Assembly (NCBI GenBank): GCA_903853285.1
Contig: CAINTF010000212.1
Coordinates: forward strand, 1-16,582
Reading direction: 5' to 3'
Source: an uncultured Acidimicrobium sp.
GTDB lineage: Bacteria > Actinomycetota > Acidimicrobiia > Acidimicrobiales > Ilumatobacteraceae
DNA: 16,582 nucleotides
Part shown: positions 1-7,329 of the stretch, one piece after another
Layout: each line of letters opens with the position of its first letter
Position numbering within the stretch: the stretch's first letter is position 1
The notes under the pieces: generated by a model
Told to the model about the DNA's origin: nothing
What the model saw: only the letters and a program-made list of their open reading frames with translations
Databases searched by the model: none
Program-made: the position numbers and the translations under genes

Positions 1-201
1 AAATCCAGAGCCACCGAACTCTTCAGGAATCGAAAGACCCTGAAGGCCCATTTGCTCACCCATTTGCGACCACACCGCAGGATCAAAACCGTTTTCGGTT
101 TCCATCTGCTCGCGTACAGCAGTTTCTGAAGACTTGCTCTCCAAAAATGCGCGGACTGTTTTACGGAGTTCTTCTTGTTCTTCTGAGAATGCAAAGTTCA
201 T
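1..201 (-). CDS. acyl-CoA dehydrogenase, N-terminal part (cut by window edge)
   Basis: Reading the - strand from the ATG at 201 gives 67 codons open to the edge, beginning MNFAFSEEQEELRKTVRAFL and ending LSIPEEFGGSGF. The opening FSEEQ-x-x-LR-x-x-x-RAFL helix and the G-L-x-x-x-x-IPEEFGG-x-G segment are the classic N-terminal all-helical domain of flavin acyl-CoA dehydrogenases, which oxidise acyl-CoA thioesters to 2-enoyl-CoA with FAD. The flavin- and substrate-binding domains and the catalytic glutamate lie outside the window, so substrate class cannot be told. There is no Shine-Dalgarno sequence; CAGAAT lies 7 bases before the ATG, an imperfect -10 in the leaderless position seen elsewhere here. 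It is divergent from the toxin-antitoxin operon, with 94 bases between the two starts. Confidence 0.9.
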   Translation of the reverse strand, partial: MNFAFSEEQEELRKTVRAFLESKSSETAVREQMETENGFDPAVWSQMGEQMGLQGLSIPEEFGGSGF

Positions 202-244
202 GTCCACGATTCTGCCCGATCAGGATCAGTACGTGCCAATCGGT

Positions 245-264
245 AGGTGTACACAGGAGTACAC
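245..264. promoter_or_regulatory. tandem 10-bp repeat, candidate toxin-antitoxin operator
   Basis: Two adjacent 10-mers, AGGTGTACAC and AGGAGTACAC, differ at one base and repeat at one helical turn. GTGTAC (247-252) and GTACAC (259-264) also form a 6-bp inverted repeat. If transcription starts at the antitoxin ATG (296), the element covers about -51 to -32, a good place for autorepression by the antitoxin or toxin-antitoxin complex. The operator role is inferred from position and symmetry. Confidence 0.5.
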
Positions 265-282
265 AAAAGAGTCGGTATCGGC

Positions 283-288
283 TACCCT
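283..288 (+). promoter_or_regulatory. -10 box TACCCT of a leaderless antitoxin promoter
   Basis: TACCCT fits TANNNT and ends 7 bases before the ATG at 296, so the transcript would begin at or next to the start codon. There is no convincing Shine-Dalgarno sequence. The spacing matches seven other starts in this window. Confidence 0.5.
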
Positions 289-295
289 GAGATGC

Positions 296-574
296 ATGCG
301 CAGCATAGGAATCCGTGAGTTACGAGAGCGTTCAGCCACATTTATCAAGCGTGCAGGCGCTGGCGAGCAAATGATTATTACGGTCAGTGGCGATCCAGTT
401 GCCACCCTCGGCCCCATCACTCCTGCCACAACTCAGACAGTTACTTTGACCGATCTTGTTGCCAACGGCGCAGTGGTTGCTCCTCGACGACGTGACAAAT
501 ATCAGATACCGAAGGCGATCACTTTCAACAGTGGTTCGCGCATCGACCAAACATTGCGCGAGGTACGCGGATGA
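296..574 (+). CDS. Phd/YefM-family antitoxin
   Basis: A 92-residue protein beginning MRSIGIRELRERSATFIKRA. The pattern I-G-I-R-E-L-R followed by a helix, then a strand with ITVSGDPVATLGPI (residues 28-41), is the Phd/YefM DNA-binding fold: antitoxins that neutralise a partner toxin and bind their own promoter. The C-terminal part (about 60-92), basic and then ending in a short helix, would be the toxin-binding tail. A longer open frame begins at 134, but it overlaps the divergent acyl-CoA dehydrogenase and its extra residues do not resemble this family. The ATG at 296 is preceded by TACCCT at leaderless spacing. The stop overlaps the toxin start by 4 bases (ATGA), the usual coupling of such pairs. 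Family assignment is good; pairing with the toxin rests on the overlap. Confidence 0.85.
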   Translation: MRSIGIRELRERSATFIKRAGAGEQMIITVSGDPVATLGPITPATTQTVTLTDLVANGAVVAPRRRDKYQIPKAITFNSGSRIDQTLREVRG

Positions 575-975
575 CGATCATGCTCGATACGAGTGCCCTC
601 GTTGCTCTGCATACAAGTGGTGTTGCACGGACAATCACACACGATGCGATCAAAAGTGATTCCGACTGGTGCGCAAGCGCCCTCGCACTCACTGAAGCGA
701 TGTCCATTATTGACCGCATGTCAGAACAAGAATTTGTGCGACACGACCTCGAAGATGCAATCCGCCATACATGGGATTATGTTGCAATTGTGCCAGTTGA
801 TCAACGATGCCTTGACGAAGCCGCAATTCTTGTTCGCCAGCAGCCCCTGCATATTTCTGACGCAATCCATTTGGCTGCCGCAACACGTTTGCCCAAGCCC
901 CTCAAATATGTGACGTTCGATCCAGCCCAAATCCCTGTCGCTCTCTCCCTTGGTTTCGACGTGGTGTCATCATGA
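571..975 (+). CDS. vapC: VapC-like PIN-domain toxin (ribonuclease)
   Basis: A 134-residue PIN-domain protein, normal VapC length. The acidic metal-binding residues are visible: Asp6 in MLDTSALVAL, Glu42 in ALTEAM, Asp97 in ISDAIHLAAA and Asp117 in TFDPAQ. VapC toxins are Mg2+/Mn2+-dependent endoribonucleases that cut tRNA or rRNA and stop translation when the antitoxin is lost. The start overlaps the antitoxin stop as ATGA; a second ATG three codons in (580) is an alternative start that keeps the whole PIN core. The 3' end overlaps the next gene, an MBL hydrolase, by another ATGA, so this toxin is the middle gene of an operon and not its end, which is unusual. The RNA target cannot be read from sequence. 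Confidence 0.9.
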   Translation: MTIMLDTSALVALHTSGVARTITHDAIKSDSDWCASALALTEAMSIIDRMSEQEFVRHDLEDAIRHTWDYVAIVPVDQRCLDEAAILVRQQPLHISDAIHLAAATRLPKPLKYVTFDPAQIPVALSLGFDVVSS

Positions 976-1589
976 CCGCAACCTTGCACTGGAACGACAG
1001 CAACGTCGAAGTCCACAAACTTGTTGTCGGCCCATTCGACAACAATGTTTTTGTCATTCGGTGTCGAGCTACAGGCGACGCAGTTTTGATCGACGCAGCA
1101 AACGAACACGAGAAGTTGCTCGAATTGTGCGCACAACTTGGCGTACGCCGCGTGCTCGAAACTCACGGCCACTGGGATCACATTCAGGCAATTCCTGCCA
1201 TGCGTGAAGCCGGCTACGAAGTTGCTGTAACTGCAGCCGACGCACCACGCCTCAAAGATGTTGGCTACGACGTGTTCATCGATGATGCCGAGGTGATCGA
1301 GGTGGGCAACCTACGCCTACACGCAATTCACAACCCCGGCCATACAGAGGGTTCGATTTCATTTGCTGTAGCCAATACCCCGCTGTTGTTTACAGGAGAC
1401 ACGCTGTTTCCTGGTGGCCCTGGCAACACTGCATTAGAGGGTGGTGACTTCGCGACCATTATTCAGTCGATTGACAACAAACTTTTCACTTTTCCACCTG
1501 ACACCATTGTGTTGCCCGGTCATGGCCTCGACACCACTATCGGCGCCGAACGGCCTCAACTGCAAACTTGGATTGATCGCGGCTGGTAG
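972..1589 (+). CDS. MBL-fold (glyoxalase II-like) metallohydrolase
   Basis: A 205-residue metallo-beta-lactamase-fold protein. The metal motif THGHWDH (residues 64-70) gives His65, His67, Asp69 and His70; His124 (NPGHTEGS), Asp143 (FTGDTLF) and His184 (LPGHG) complete a two-metal site. NPGHTEGS and the final LPGHG are typical of the glyoxalase II/hydroxyacylglutathione hydrolase-like branch, which hydrolyses thioesters or related bonds, but the long C-terminal substrate domain of true GloB is absent. The substrate is therefore unknown. It starts inside the VapC stop (ATGA at 972-975), implying translational coupling to the toxin operon, and ends 9 bases before the desaturase. Confidence 0.88.
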   Translation: MTATLHWNDSNVEVHKLVVGPFDNNVFVIRCRATGDAVLIDAANEHEKLLELCAQLGVRRVLETHGHWDHIQAIPAMREAGYEVAVTAADAPRLKDVGYDVFIDDAEVIEVGNLRLHAIHNPGHTEGSISFAVANTPLLFTGDTLFPGGPGNTALEGGDFATIIQSIDNKLFTFPPDTIVLPGHGLDTTIGAERPQLQTWIDRGW

Positions 1590-1598
1590 ACAAGTTTC

Positions 1599-2567
1599 AT
1601 GAATATGGTTCCTGACGCTTCGGTCTTCACGCGGATCGATGGCAACGAAAAGATCCTGTCGAACGGACACCCAACATCGCAGTGGCGCACCGACTTGCGC
1701 CACATTCCAAATTTTCGTAATGCAATTTCCGTTACCTCCATCTACGTGCAGACGTTCATCATCATCTGGGTGGCGCTTGAACTACATAATCCCATTACCT
1801 ACATCGTCGCTTTTCTACTCATGGGTCGTGCACATGCGCAGCTACTCGCATTGATGCACGAATCAGTGCACCGACTGTTGTTTCGAAATCGCAAACTCAA
1901 CGACTTCGCGGGGCGTTGGTTGCTCGGGTACATGTCATTTGTAAATACCGATGGCTATCGCTACGTACACATGGCGCATCACCGCGAAGAGTTTGGGCCA
2001 AACGAACCAGACATTCCGTTGTATGCCAACTACCCCATCACGCGCGCAAGTTTTTGGCGCAAGATGCGTCGCGACGGTCTTGGCAGCACAGGTTTTCGAA
2101 TGTTACGCGGGCAATTCATGTCAATATTTACGACTGACCCACAACAACTCAATACTCAGCGCAAGATATTTTCATTGCACGCAGTTGTGCTCATTCTTTC
2201 TGTGATGTTTGTAAACCCTTGGGTCTACGTGATGCTGTGGCTTCTTCCTTACATCACGGTCTGGCGAGTGATGAATAGGCTGCGATCTATTGCCGAGCAT
2301 GGTGGCCTGCGCGCCGATGATGATCGTCGAGTCACCACGCATTCGGTCAAACAACACCTGTTTTCAAGTTTCTATTTCGTGCCGTTTAATCTCGGTTGGC
2401 ACATCGCGCATCACACTGACTCGGGCATTCCTTTTCGGTCATTGCCCAAATATCACCGCCAACTTCGAGAATCCGGCTTCGTCACAGATGCCTACGAATA
2501 CAGCAGTTATTTGGCCATTTGGCGAGCACTTCGCTCCCGGCCCGAAGTTGCTGCCAATGCGAAATAA
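1599..2567 (+). CDS. membrane fatty acid desaturase
   Basis: A 322-residue integral membrane protein with the histidine boxes of the di-iron fatty acid desaturase/hydroxylase superfamily: HESVH (87-91), HMAHH (124-128) and HIAHH (268-272), plus EHGG near 233-236. Hydrophobic spans lie around 45-62, 66-86 and 193-225. The GWHIAHHTDSGIPF-RSLPKYH stretch is characteristic of acyl-lipid or acyl-CoA desaturases, which insert a double bond using O2 and electrons from ferredoxin or a reductase. Regioselectivity cannot be called. It follows the MBL gene by 9 bases and has neither a good Shine-Dalgarno sequence nor a leaderless box, so it is probably read with the operon; an ATG two codons later (1605) is an alternative start. 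Carotenoid hydroxylases and ketolases share the boxes but fit the rest less well. Confidence 0.85.
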   Translation: MNMVPDASVFTRIDGNEKILSNGHPTSQWRTDLRHIPNFRNAISVTSIYVQTFIIIWVALELHNPITYIVAFLLMGRAHAQLLALMHESVHRLLFRNRKLNDFAGRWLLGYMSFVNTDGYRYVHMAHHREEFGPNEPDIPLYANYPITRASFWRKMRRDGLGSTGFRMLRGQFMSIFTTDPQQLNTQRKIFSLHAVVLILSVMFVNPWVYVMLWLLPYITVWRVMNRLRSIAEHGGLRADDDRRVTTHSVKQHLFSSFYFVPFNLGWHIAHHTDSGIPFRSLPKYHRQLRESGFVTDAYEYSSYLAIWRALRSRPEVAANAK

Positions 2568-2571
2568 TTAA

Positions 2572-2587
2572 CACTACGCAGGTAGTG
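2572..2587. repeat. inverted repeat before sufC, candidate operator
   Basis: CACTAC-GCAG-GTAGTG is a perfect 6-bp inverted repeat with a 4-base spacer, 4 bases after the desaturase stop. It has no T-tract and the stem is short, so it is a poor terminator. With a sufC transcript starting near 2622 it covers about -50 to -35, suiting a dimeric regulator. Whether an iron-sulfur regulator such as SufR binds is inference; no such gene is in the window. Confidence 0.4.
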
Positions 2588-2608
2588 CTAATCCCTAAAG
2601 CGCCTGAA

Positions 2609-2614
2609 TACACT
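2609..2614 (+). promoter_or_regulatory. -10 box TACACT of a leaderless sufC promoter
   Basis: TACACT fits TANNNT and ends 7 bases before the GTG at 2622. No Shine-Dalgarno sequence precedes the GTG. This supports both the GTG start and a separate promoter for the suf genes. Confidence 0.5.
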
Positions 2615-2621
2615 CATCTCT

Positions 2622-3371
2622 GTGACCGAATTGTTCAGAGTTGACGAATTGCATGCCAAGCCGATTGAGGGCGACACCGAAATCTTGCGCGGTCTTTCGC
2701 TCACGGTCAATGAGGGCGAAGTTCACGCGATCATGGGGCCGAATGGCTCCGGTAAATCCACTCTCGCCAACACACTTCTTGCCTCCCCCGAATACCAAGT
2801 TGTTTCGGGTCGCGTGTTTTACAAAGGTGATGACATCAGCCAGTGGCCCACCGATGCTCGCGCCAAGGCAGGCATCTTTCTAGGTTTTCAATATCCGCAA
2901 GAAATTGCCGGCGTATCTGTCATCCAATTCTTGCGACAAGCTCTCTCCGCTCGTAAGGGCATCGACTTGTCGGTTCTCGAACTACGACTTTCTGCAATGT
3001 CTTGGATGAAACGATTGGGCATGGACTCCACGTTCGTTGATCGTTACCTCAACGAAGGTTTTTCGGGTGGCGAAAAGAAGCGCAATGAAATCATGCAGAT
3101 GGCAATTCTTGAACCTGAACTTGCAATCCTGGACGAAACAGACTCTGGTCTGGATATCGATGCATTGCGTATTGTCGCGCAAGGCATTCGTGAAGTACGC
3201 AAAGAACGACCAAAGATGGGCATCGTGCTGATCACCCACTACCAACGACTACTCGACGAACTACAACCAGACTTCGTTCACATTTTGATCGATGGCCGGA
3301 TCGTCAAATCAGGTGGTATGGAAATTGCAGAAGAGCTCGAAAAATCTGGCTACGAGTCGTACAAAGAATAA
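2622..3371 (+). CDS. sufC: SufC, Fe-S cluster assembly ATPase
   Basis: A 249-residue ABC ATPase, the standard SufC length. Walker A is GPNGSGKST (39-47), the ABC signature is SGGEKKR (148-154), Walker B is AILDETDSGLD (168-178) and the switch histidine is His206 in LITHYQRLL. The SGGEKKR and DETDSGLDIDAL forms are diagnostic of SufC over other ABC ATPases. SufC acts in the cytosol with SufB and SufD as the scaffold on which Fe-S clusters are built. Translation begins at GTG 2622, with a -10 box 7 bases upstream. sufS follows 9 bases after the stop. Unlike the common actinobacterial order sufB-sufD-sufC-sufS-sufU, no sufB or sufD lies upstream; they must be elsewhere if the pathway works. Confidence 0.96.
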   Translation: MTELFRVDELHAKPIEGDTEILRGLSLTVNEGEVHAIMGPNGSGKSTLANTLLASPEYQVVSGRVFYKGDDISQWPTDARAKAGIFLGFQYPQEIAGVSVIQFLRQALSARKGIDLSVLELRLSAMSWMKRLGMDSTFVDRYLNEGFSGGEKKRNEIMQMAILEPELAILDETDSGLDIDALRIVAQGIREVRKERPKMGIVLITHYQRLLDELQPDFVHILIDGRIVKSGGMEIAEELEKSGYESYKE

Positions 3372-3380
3372 GTACTGATC

Positions 3381-4607
3381 ATGACTTTCGATGTAGCTGC
3401 AATTCGCAAAGATTTTCCGGTTCTGCATCGTCTCGTCAATGACAAACCACTCGTCTATCTCGACAGCGCAAACACTTCCCAAAAACCTCAAGTAGTGATT
3501 GATGCGCTTGCCAATTTCATGAAGCATGGTTATGCACCAATCAATCGAAGTGCATACCAATTGGCAGCGGAAGCCACTGACGCATTCGAAGCAACGCGCA
3601 GCGCACTTGCCACATTTATTAATGCGCCAAAGGCAAACGAAGTTGTCTTCACCAAAAATGCCACCGAGGCACTCAATCTGGTCATCATGTCGTGGGGCCG
3701 AGCCAATCTCAAGGCTGGTGATGCGGTATTACTCACACACATGGAGCACCACGCCAACATCGTTCCTTGGCACATGCTCGTTGCCGAGCGCGGTATTCAA
3801 TTGCGTTGGGTTCCACTCACATCTGACGGCCAATTAGATCTCACCGATCTCGACTCATTACTCAAAGACGTCAAAGTATTTTCATTTACTTCAATGTCCA
3901 ATGTGCTCGGCACAATCAACCCAGTGCAGCGCCTCTGTGCCGCTGCACACAACGCTGGTGCAATCGCAATCGTCGATGCATGCCAATCCGTGCCGCACCA
4001 ACCCACCGATGTGCAGGCTTGGGGAGCCGACTTTGCTGTCTTTAGTTCGCACAAAATGTGCGGGCCTTCTGGTGTTGGTGTGTTGTGGGGCCGCGAGTCT
4101 TTGCTTGAAGCCATGCCACCATTTTTGGGCGGCGGCAACATGATCGCCGATGTGCGTCTAGACGGCTTTACAACGGCAGAAGTACCAGCCAAGTTTGAAG
4201 CAGGCACTCCAGCAATCGCCGAAATTGTTGCCCTCAATTCGGCAGTCAAGTATTTAACAAACCTCGGAATGCACAATGTTCGTCAGCATGAAATCGAACT
4301 GAGCACATACGTGCTCAACACACTGAATTCGCGTTTTGGAGATGACATCACCATTCATGGCCCGACTAATCCAGAGCTGCGTGGCGCCACATTTTCGTTT
4401 GCGTTTCGCGGCATTCACCCCCACGATCTCAGCCAAGTTCTCGATCAGACCAATGTCTGCGTCCGCGCTGGTCACCATTGCGCTAAGCCACTGATGCGTA
4501 TTCTCGGCGCAAATGCAACGGTGCGCGCGAGTTTCTATTTGTACAACACCACGCAAGAAGTCGATGCTTTGGCTGACGCGCTTGATAGCGCATCAGATAT
4601 CTTTTAA
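3381..4607 (+). CDS. sufS: SufS, cysteine desulfurase
   Basis: A 408-residue PLP enzyme that takes sulfur from L-cysteine as an enzyme persulfide and releases alanine. Lys225 in SSHKMCGPSG is the PLP lysine, Asp199 in IVDACQS contacts the pyridine nitrogen, His123 in HMEHHAN stacks on PLP, and Cys367 in RAGHHCAKPLM is the persulfide cysteine. RAGHHCA with a short active-site loop places it in the group II (SufS) class, not the IscS class. The N-terminal LDSANTSQKP replaces the usual LD(N/S)AA(T/S)SQKP, a mild deviation. No clear ribosome site precedes the ATG, 9 bases after sufC, so coupling to sufC translation is likely. The partner sulfur acceptor is the next gene. Confidence 0.96.
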   Translation: MTFDVAAIRKDFPVLHRLVNDKPLVYLDSANTSQKPQVVIDALANFMKHGYAPINRSAYQLAAEATDAFEATRSALATFINAPKANEVVFTKNATEALNLVIMSWGRANLKAGDAVLLTHMEHHANIVPWHMLVAERGIQLRWVPLTSDGQLDLTDLDSLLKDVKVFSFTSMSNVLGTINPVQRLCAAAHNAGAIAIVDACQSVPHQPTDVQAWGADFAVFSSHKMCGPSGVGVLWGRESLLEAMPPFLGGGNMIADVRLDGFTTAEVPAKFEAGTPAIAEIVALNSAVKYLTNLGMHNVRQHEIELSTYVLNTLNSRFGDDITIHGPTNPELRGATFSFAFRGIHPHDLSQVLDQTNVCVRAGHHCAKPLMRILGANATVRASFYLYNTTQEVDALADALDSASDIF

Positions 4608-4630
4608 TCAGGCAGACGAGGGAGCACATT

Positions 4631-5077
4631 ATGGCCGGGCTTGAAGATCTCTACAGAGAAATCATTCTTGACCACTACCGCACGCCCCGCAATCGTGGCG
4701 AACTTGAAGCTCCAGCAGTGAGCGCCGAGGGACACAATCCTTTGTGTGGCGATGAGATTCGTATTTTTATTGACGTCAAAGATGGACTCGTCAGCGATGT
4801 TCGTTTCAACGGCTCGGGTTGCTCAATCAGCCAGAGCTCAGCCTCGATGATGACTACTGCAGTGAAAGGCAAGCCCGTAGATCAGGTTCGCGCAATCGTC
4901 AAGCGTTTCAAACAAATGATGACTCTTGACGAAGACGAAAACTCAACGATCGACGAATCGATCAACTTGGGTGATCTTGAAGCGCTACAAGGTGTCGTTA
5001 AGTTTCCGGTGCGCATCAAATGCGCGACACTCGGCTGGAATACATTGCTCGACGCACTTGCCGAAACTGGAAAATAG
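4631..5077 (+). CDS. sufU: SufU, zinc-dependent sulfurtransferase partner of SufS
   Basis: A 148-residue IscU-fold protein. The ligands are Cys39 and Asp41 (NPLCGD), Cys64 (GSGCSIS) and Cys131 (RIKCATLGW). The insertion between the second and third cysteines and the SGCSIS context fit SufU, which binds zinc and accepts sulfur from SufS by ligand exchange, rather than scaffold IscU, which carries a conserved histidine before the last cysteine. A good Shine-Dalgarno sequence, GAGGGAG at 4618-4624, sits 6 bases before the ATG. It ends the suf operon: 3 bases after its stop lies the stop of the convergent dehydrogenase, with no hairpin terminator visible. No SufT/PaaD-like gene follows. Confidence 0.95.
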   Translation: MAGLEDLYREIILDHYRTPRNRGELEAPAVSAEGHNPLCGDEIRIFIDVKDGLVSDVRFNGSGCSISQSSASMMTTAVKGKPVDQVRAIVKRFKQMMTLDEDENSTIDESINLGDLEALQGVVKFPVRIKCATLGWNTLLDALAETGK

Positions 5078-5080
5078 TAT

Positions 5081-6040
5081 TTAGACAACCAAGTTTGGTG
5101 CGGATTTGCCGCCCAAAATTGCGAGTGCATTAGTCGCAGCCAAATCTGCCATCGCAGCACGCGTTTCCACTGTGGCCGATCCAAGGTGCGGAATCAGCAC
5201 GGCATTGTCAAGACCAAGTAAACCTTCGTGCACGACAGGTTCTTTCTCAAATACATCCAAGCCTGCTCCTGCAATCACATTGCGCTGCAATGCATCGGCC
5301 AGAGCGGCTTCGTCAACCACAGGGCCTCGAGCAGTATTGACGAGGTAAGCACTTGGTTTCATCTTTGCCAATTGCGTTGCATTTATGAAGTGATGTGTCT
5401 CCGGCGAATATGGGCAGTGCAACGAAACAACATCGCTTGTGGCGAGTAATTCGTCCAGTTCGACATGCTTTGCGTCAAGCTCTTTGTGGGTTGCGACATC
5501 AAGCGGAGTCCGCTTTGTGTATGCGATGGTCATTCCAAATGCTCGGGCACGTCTTGCTACGGCAGCACCAATTTGCCCCATGCCAACAATGCCCAGTTGT
5601 CGGCCCTGAATGCTTGAGCCCAACATATAAAACATTCCCCACTGCCAAGGCTGCTGGGCACGAATGACGCGCTCGCCTTCTGCGAGCCGACGGGTCACCA
5701 TCAAGATCAACGACATTGCAATATCTGCAGTTGCTTCAGTAAGCACGCCTGGCGTATTTGTGACCAACACTGATCGAGCCTTACAAGCAGGCACATCGAT
5801 GTTGTTGTAACCCACGGCCACGTTTGAAACCGACTTCAGTTGTGCTCCTGCTGCCGCGAGTAGTTCATCATCAATCTTTTCGGTGAGCAAACTCACGATT
5901 GCATCGGCTCCACTCACACGCTTCAGCAACTCATCTCGGCTTATTGGTGTTGTTTCTTCCCATGCCAACACATCATGCTCTGCGCGCAAACGAGTCAGTG
6001 CTCCCGAAGGAATTTTGCCAGTGACAACAACTTTTGCCAT
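5081..6040 (-). CDS. D-isomer-specific 2-hydroxyacid dehydrogenase (glyoxylate/hydroxypyruvate reductase-like)
   Basis: A 319-residue NAD(P)-dependent dehydrogenase beginning MAKVVVTGKIPSGAL. The Rossmann motif is GMGQIG (153-158) and the catalytic triad is Arg238 (NTARGPVVDE), Glu267 (FEKEP) and His285 (IPHLGSAT). VAVGYNNIDV (75-84) is the substrate-loop signature. Overall it most resembles GyaR/GhrB-type glyoxylate or hydroxypyruvate reductases, which reduce 2-oxo acids to D-2-hydroxy acids. An upstream ATG (6058) would add six residues and overlap the aminotransferase end; the start at 6040, 2 bases after that stop, fits the family better. The tight junction suggests translational coupling with the aminotransferase, whose 2-oxo acid product could be its substrate (inference). 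Confidence 0.9.
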   Translation of the reverse strand: MAKVVVTGKIPSGALTRLRAEHDVLAWEETTPISRDELLKRVSGADAIVSLLTEKIDDELLAAAGAQLKSVSNVAVGYNNIDVPACKARSVLVTNTPGVLTEATADIAMSLILMVTRRLAEGERVIRAQQPWQWGMFYMLGSSIQGRQLGIVGMGQIGAAVARRARAFGMTIAYTKRTPLDVATHKELDAKHVELDELLATSDVVSLHCPYSPETHHFINATQLAKMKPSAYLVNTARGPVVDEAALADALQRNVIAGAGLDVFEKEPVVHEGLLGLDNAVLIPHLGSATVETRAAMADLAATNALAILGGKSAPNLVV

Positions 6041-6042
6041 GA

Positions 6043-7236
6043 CTACTTCTTTATCCAATCACCAAGCAGCGTCATTCCTTTTTCGATCTGGTCTTTGTTG
6101 ATGCCTGAAAAAGCAAACCGAACGTAGTTGCGTTCTTCTCCTGGTTGCGGTCGACCAAAGTGGCGACGCGTGCAAAACGAAACGCCGGTTGCATGCAAAG
6201 CTTGTTCTGCAAACACTGCCAAGTCATCAATCCCTTTGTTCTGCATTGCGCCAGTTACATCTGGAAACAAATAAAAGGCAGCTTCTGGAGAATGGACGCT
6301 TACGCCAGGCATTGCATTGAGCATGTTGACAGCAACATCTCGTCGCTCACGAAGAGTATCGAGCATGACCGCTGTACCCGATTGGTCTCCGGTTAATCCC
6401 TCGACGCCCCCGTATTGCACAAAGTGGGTCGTGCACGACTCGTCGTTGGTATTGAGTTTTGCAATCATGTTTGATACTTCAACAGGAGCAATTGACGCAC
6501 CGAGTCGCCAACCAGTCATCGCAAACTTTTTGGAGAATGTGTACAAGATGACGGTTCGCTCCAGCATGCCTGGCAATGACGCAATCGACTTCGACGTCCC
6601 CGAATATCGCATTTCAAAATATGCCTCATCCGACAAGACCCACAGGTTGTGCTTGATCGCGAGCTCAGCAATTGCCTCGCGCTCAGCATCTGTCGACTCC
6701 GCACCAATCGGGTTTTGCAAATCGTTATAAATAATCGCTTTTGTTTTTGGTGTAATTGATGCCTTGATCTGATCGATATCAATATTGAATCCGGTCGAAG
6801 ATGGCAAGTAGCGATAAGCCTTGGCTGCGCCCCCAAAATATTCGATCTGACTTTCATAAATTGGGTATCCGGGGTTTGGATACAGCACTTCATCACCAGG
6901 GTTCATCACAGCCTGAATGAACTTCGTGATCACTGGTTTGCCGCCAGGTTGCACGACAACATTGGCTGGTGAAAAATTGAGACCTCGACGCGCACCAACA
7001 TCATTAGCGAGTGCCTCACGTAATTGTGGAATTCCTGCTGCAGGGCAATAGCCCGTTTTCCCATCAGCGATTGCACGATTCATTGCGTCCACGATGTTGC
7101 GTGAAGTTGCGATGTTGAGGTCACCTAAGTGGAATGGAAAAATATGGTTGCCCTTTGCACCCCACTCTGCTGCAGCTTGAGAAACTGCGAAAGCCGTCTC
7201 GGTTCCGAGTCGCTCTAATCGAGTTGCTAAGGCCAT
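6043..7236 (-). CDS. class I/II pyridoxal-phosphate aminotransferase
   Basis: A 397-residue fold-type I aminotransferase. Lys236 in YTFSKKFAMTGWRLG is the PLP lysine, with Asn175 (NPIG), Asp203 and Tyr206 (SDEAYFE) and Arg244 completing the cofactor site. The GYCPAAGIPQLREALA segment (62-77) is typical of the aspartate/aromatic/alanine aminotransferase group. It moves an amino group between an amino acid and a 2-oxo acid; the specific donor is not readable. The start is secure: GGAGG (7243-7247) lies 6 bases before the ATG. A 93-base gap to the transporter gene upstream leaves room for a promoter of its own. It is coupled to the D-2-hydroxyacid dehydrogenase downstream. Confidence 0.92.
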   Translation of the reverse strand: MALATRLERLGTETAFAVSQAAAEWGAKGNHIFPFHLGDLNIATSRNIVDAMNRAIADGKTGYCPAAGIPQLREALANDVGARRGLNFSPANVVVQPGGKPVITKFIQAVMNPGDEVLYPNPGYPIYESQIEYFGGAAKAYRYLPSSTGFNIDIDQIKASITPKTKAIIYNDLQNPIGAESTDAEREAIAELAIKHNLWVLSDEAYFEMRYSGTSKSIASLPGMLERTVILYTFSKKFAMTGWRLGASIAPVEVSNMIAKLNTNDESCTTHFVQYGGVEGLTGDQSGTAVMLDTLRERRDVAVNMLNAMPGVSVHSPEAAFYLFPDVTGAMQNKGIDDLAVFAEQALHATGVSFCTRRHFGRPQPGEERNYVRFAFSGINKDQIEKGMTLLGDWIKK

Positions 7237-7255
7237 GGCAATCCTCCATTTGATA

Positions 7256-7273
7256 TGTCAGTGATATATGACA
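7256..7273. repeat. inverted repeat upstream of aminotransferase, candidate operator
   Basis: TGTCA-N8-TGACA lies in the 93-base gap before the aminotransferase, ahead of its GGAGG ribosome site, in an AT-rich stretch. The perfect 5-bp arms with a fixed centre could bind a dimeric regulator. No convincing -35/-10 pair was found, so this is a weak call. Confidence 0.3.
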
Positions 7274-7329
7274 GAACTTTACAATACATAAAGTTGAGAC
7301 CCAGAAATTACAAGGGATTTATCGGGTAT

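Noticed and set aside
134..295. Longer N-terminus for the Phd/YefM antitoxin from ATG 134
   Set aside because: It overlaps the divergent acyl-CoA dehydrogenase, contains the repeat element, and its residues are unlike the family; ATG 296 has a well placed -10 box.
1599..2567. First desaturase as a carotenoid ketolase or hydroxylase serving retinal synthesis
   Set aside because: The histidine boxes and the GWHIAHH-x-x-SGIPF region match fatty acid desaturases; no carotenoid genes are nearby.
2572..2587. The inverted repeat after the first desaturase as a Rho-independent terminator
   Set aside because: Short stem and no T-tract; its position before the sufC -10 box fits an operator better.
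3797..4276. A 159-codon - strand open frame
   Set aside because: Fully antisense to sufS, whose active-site motifs are intact; no recognisable domain.
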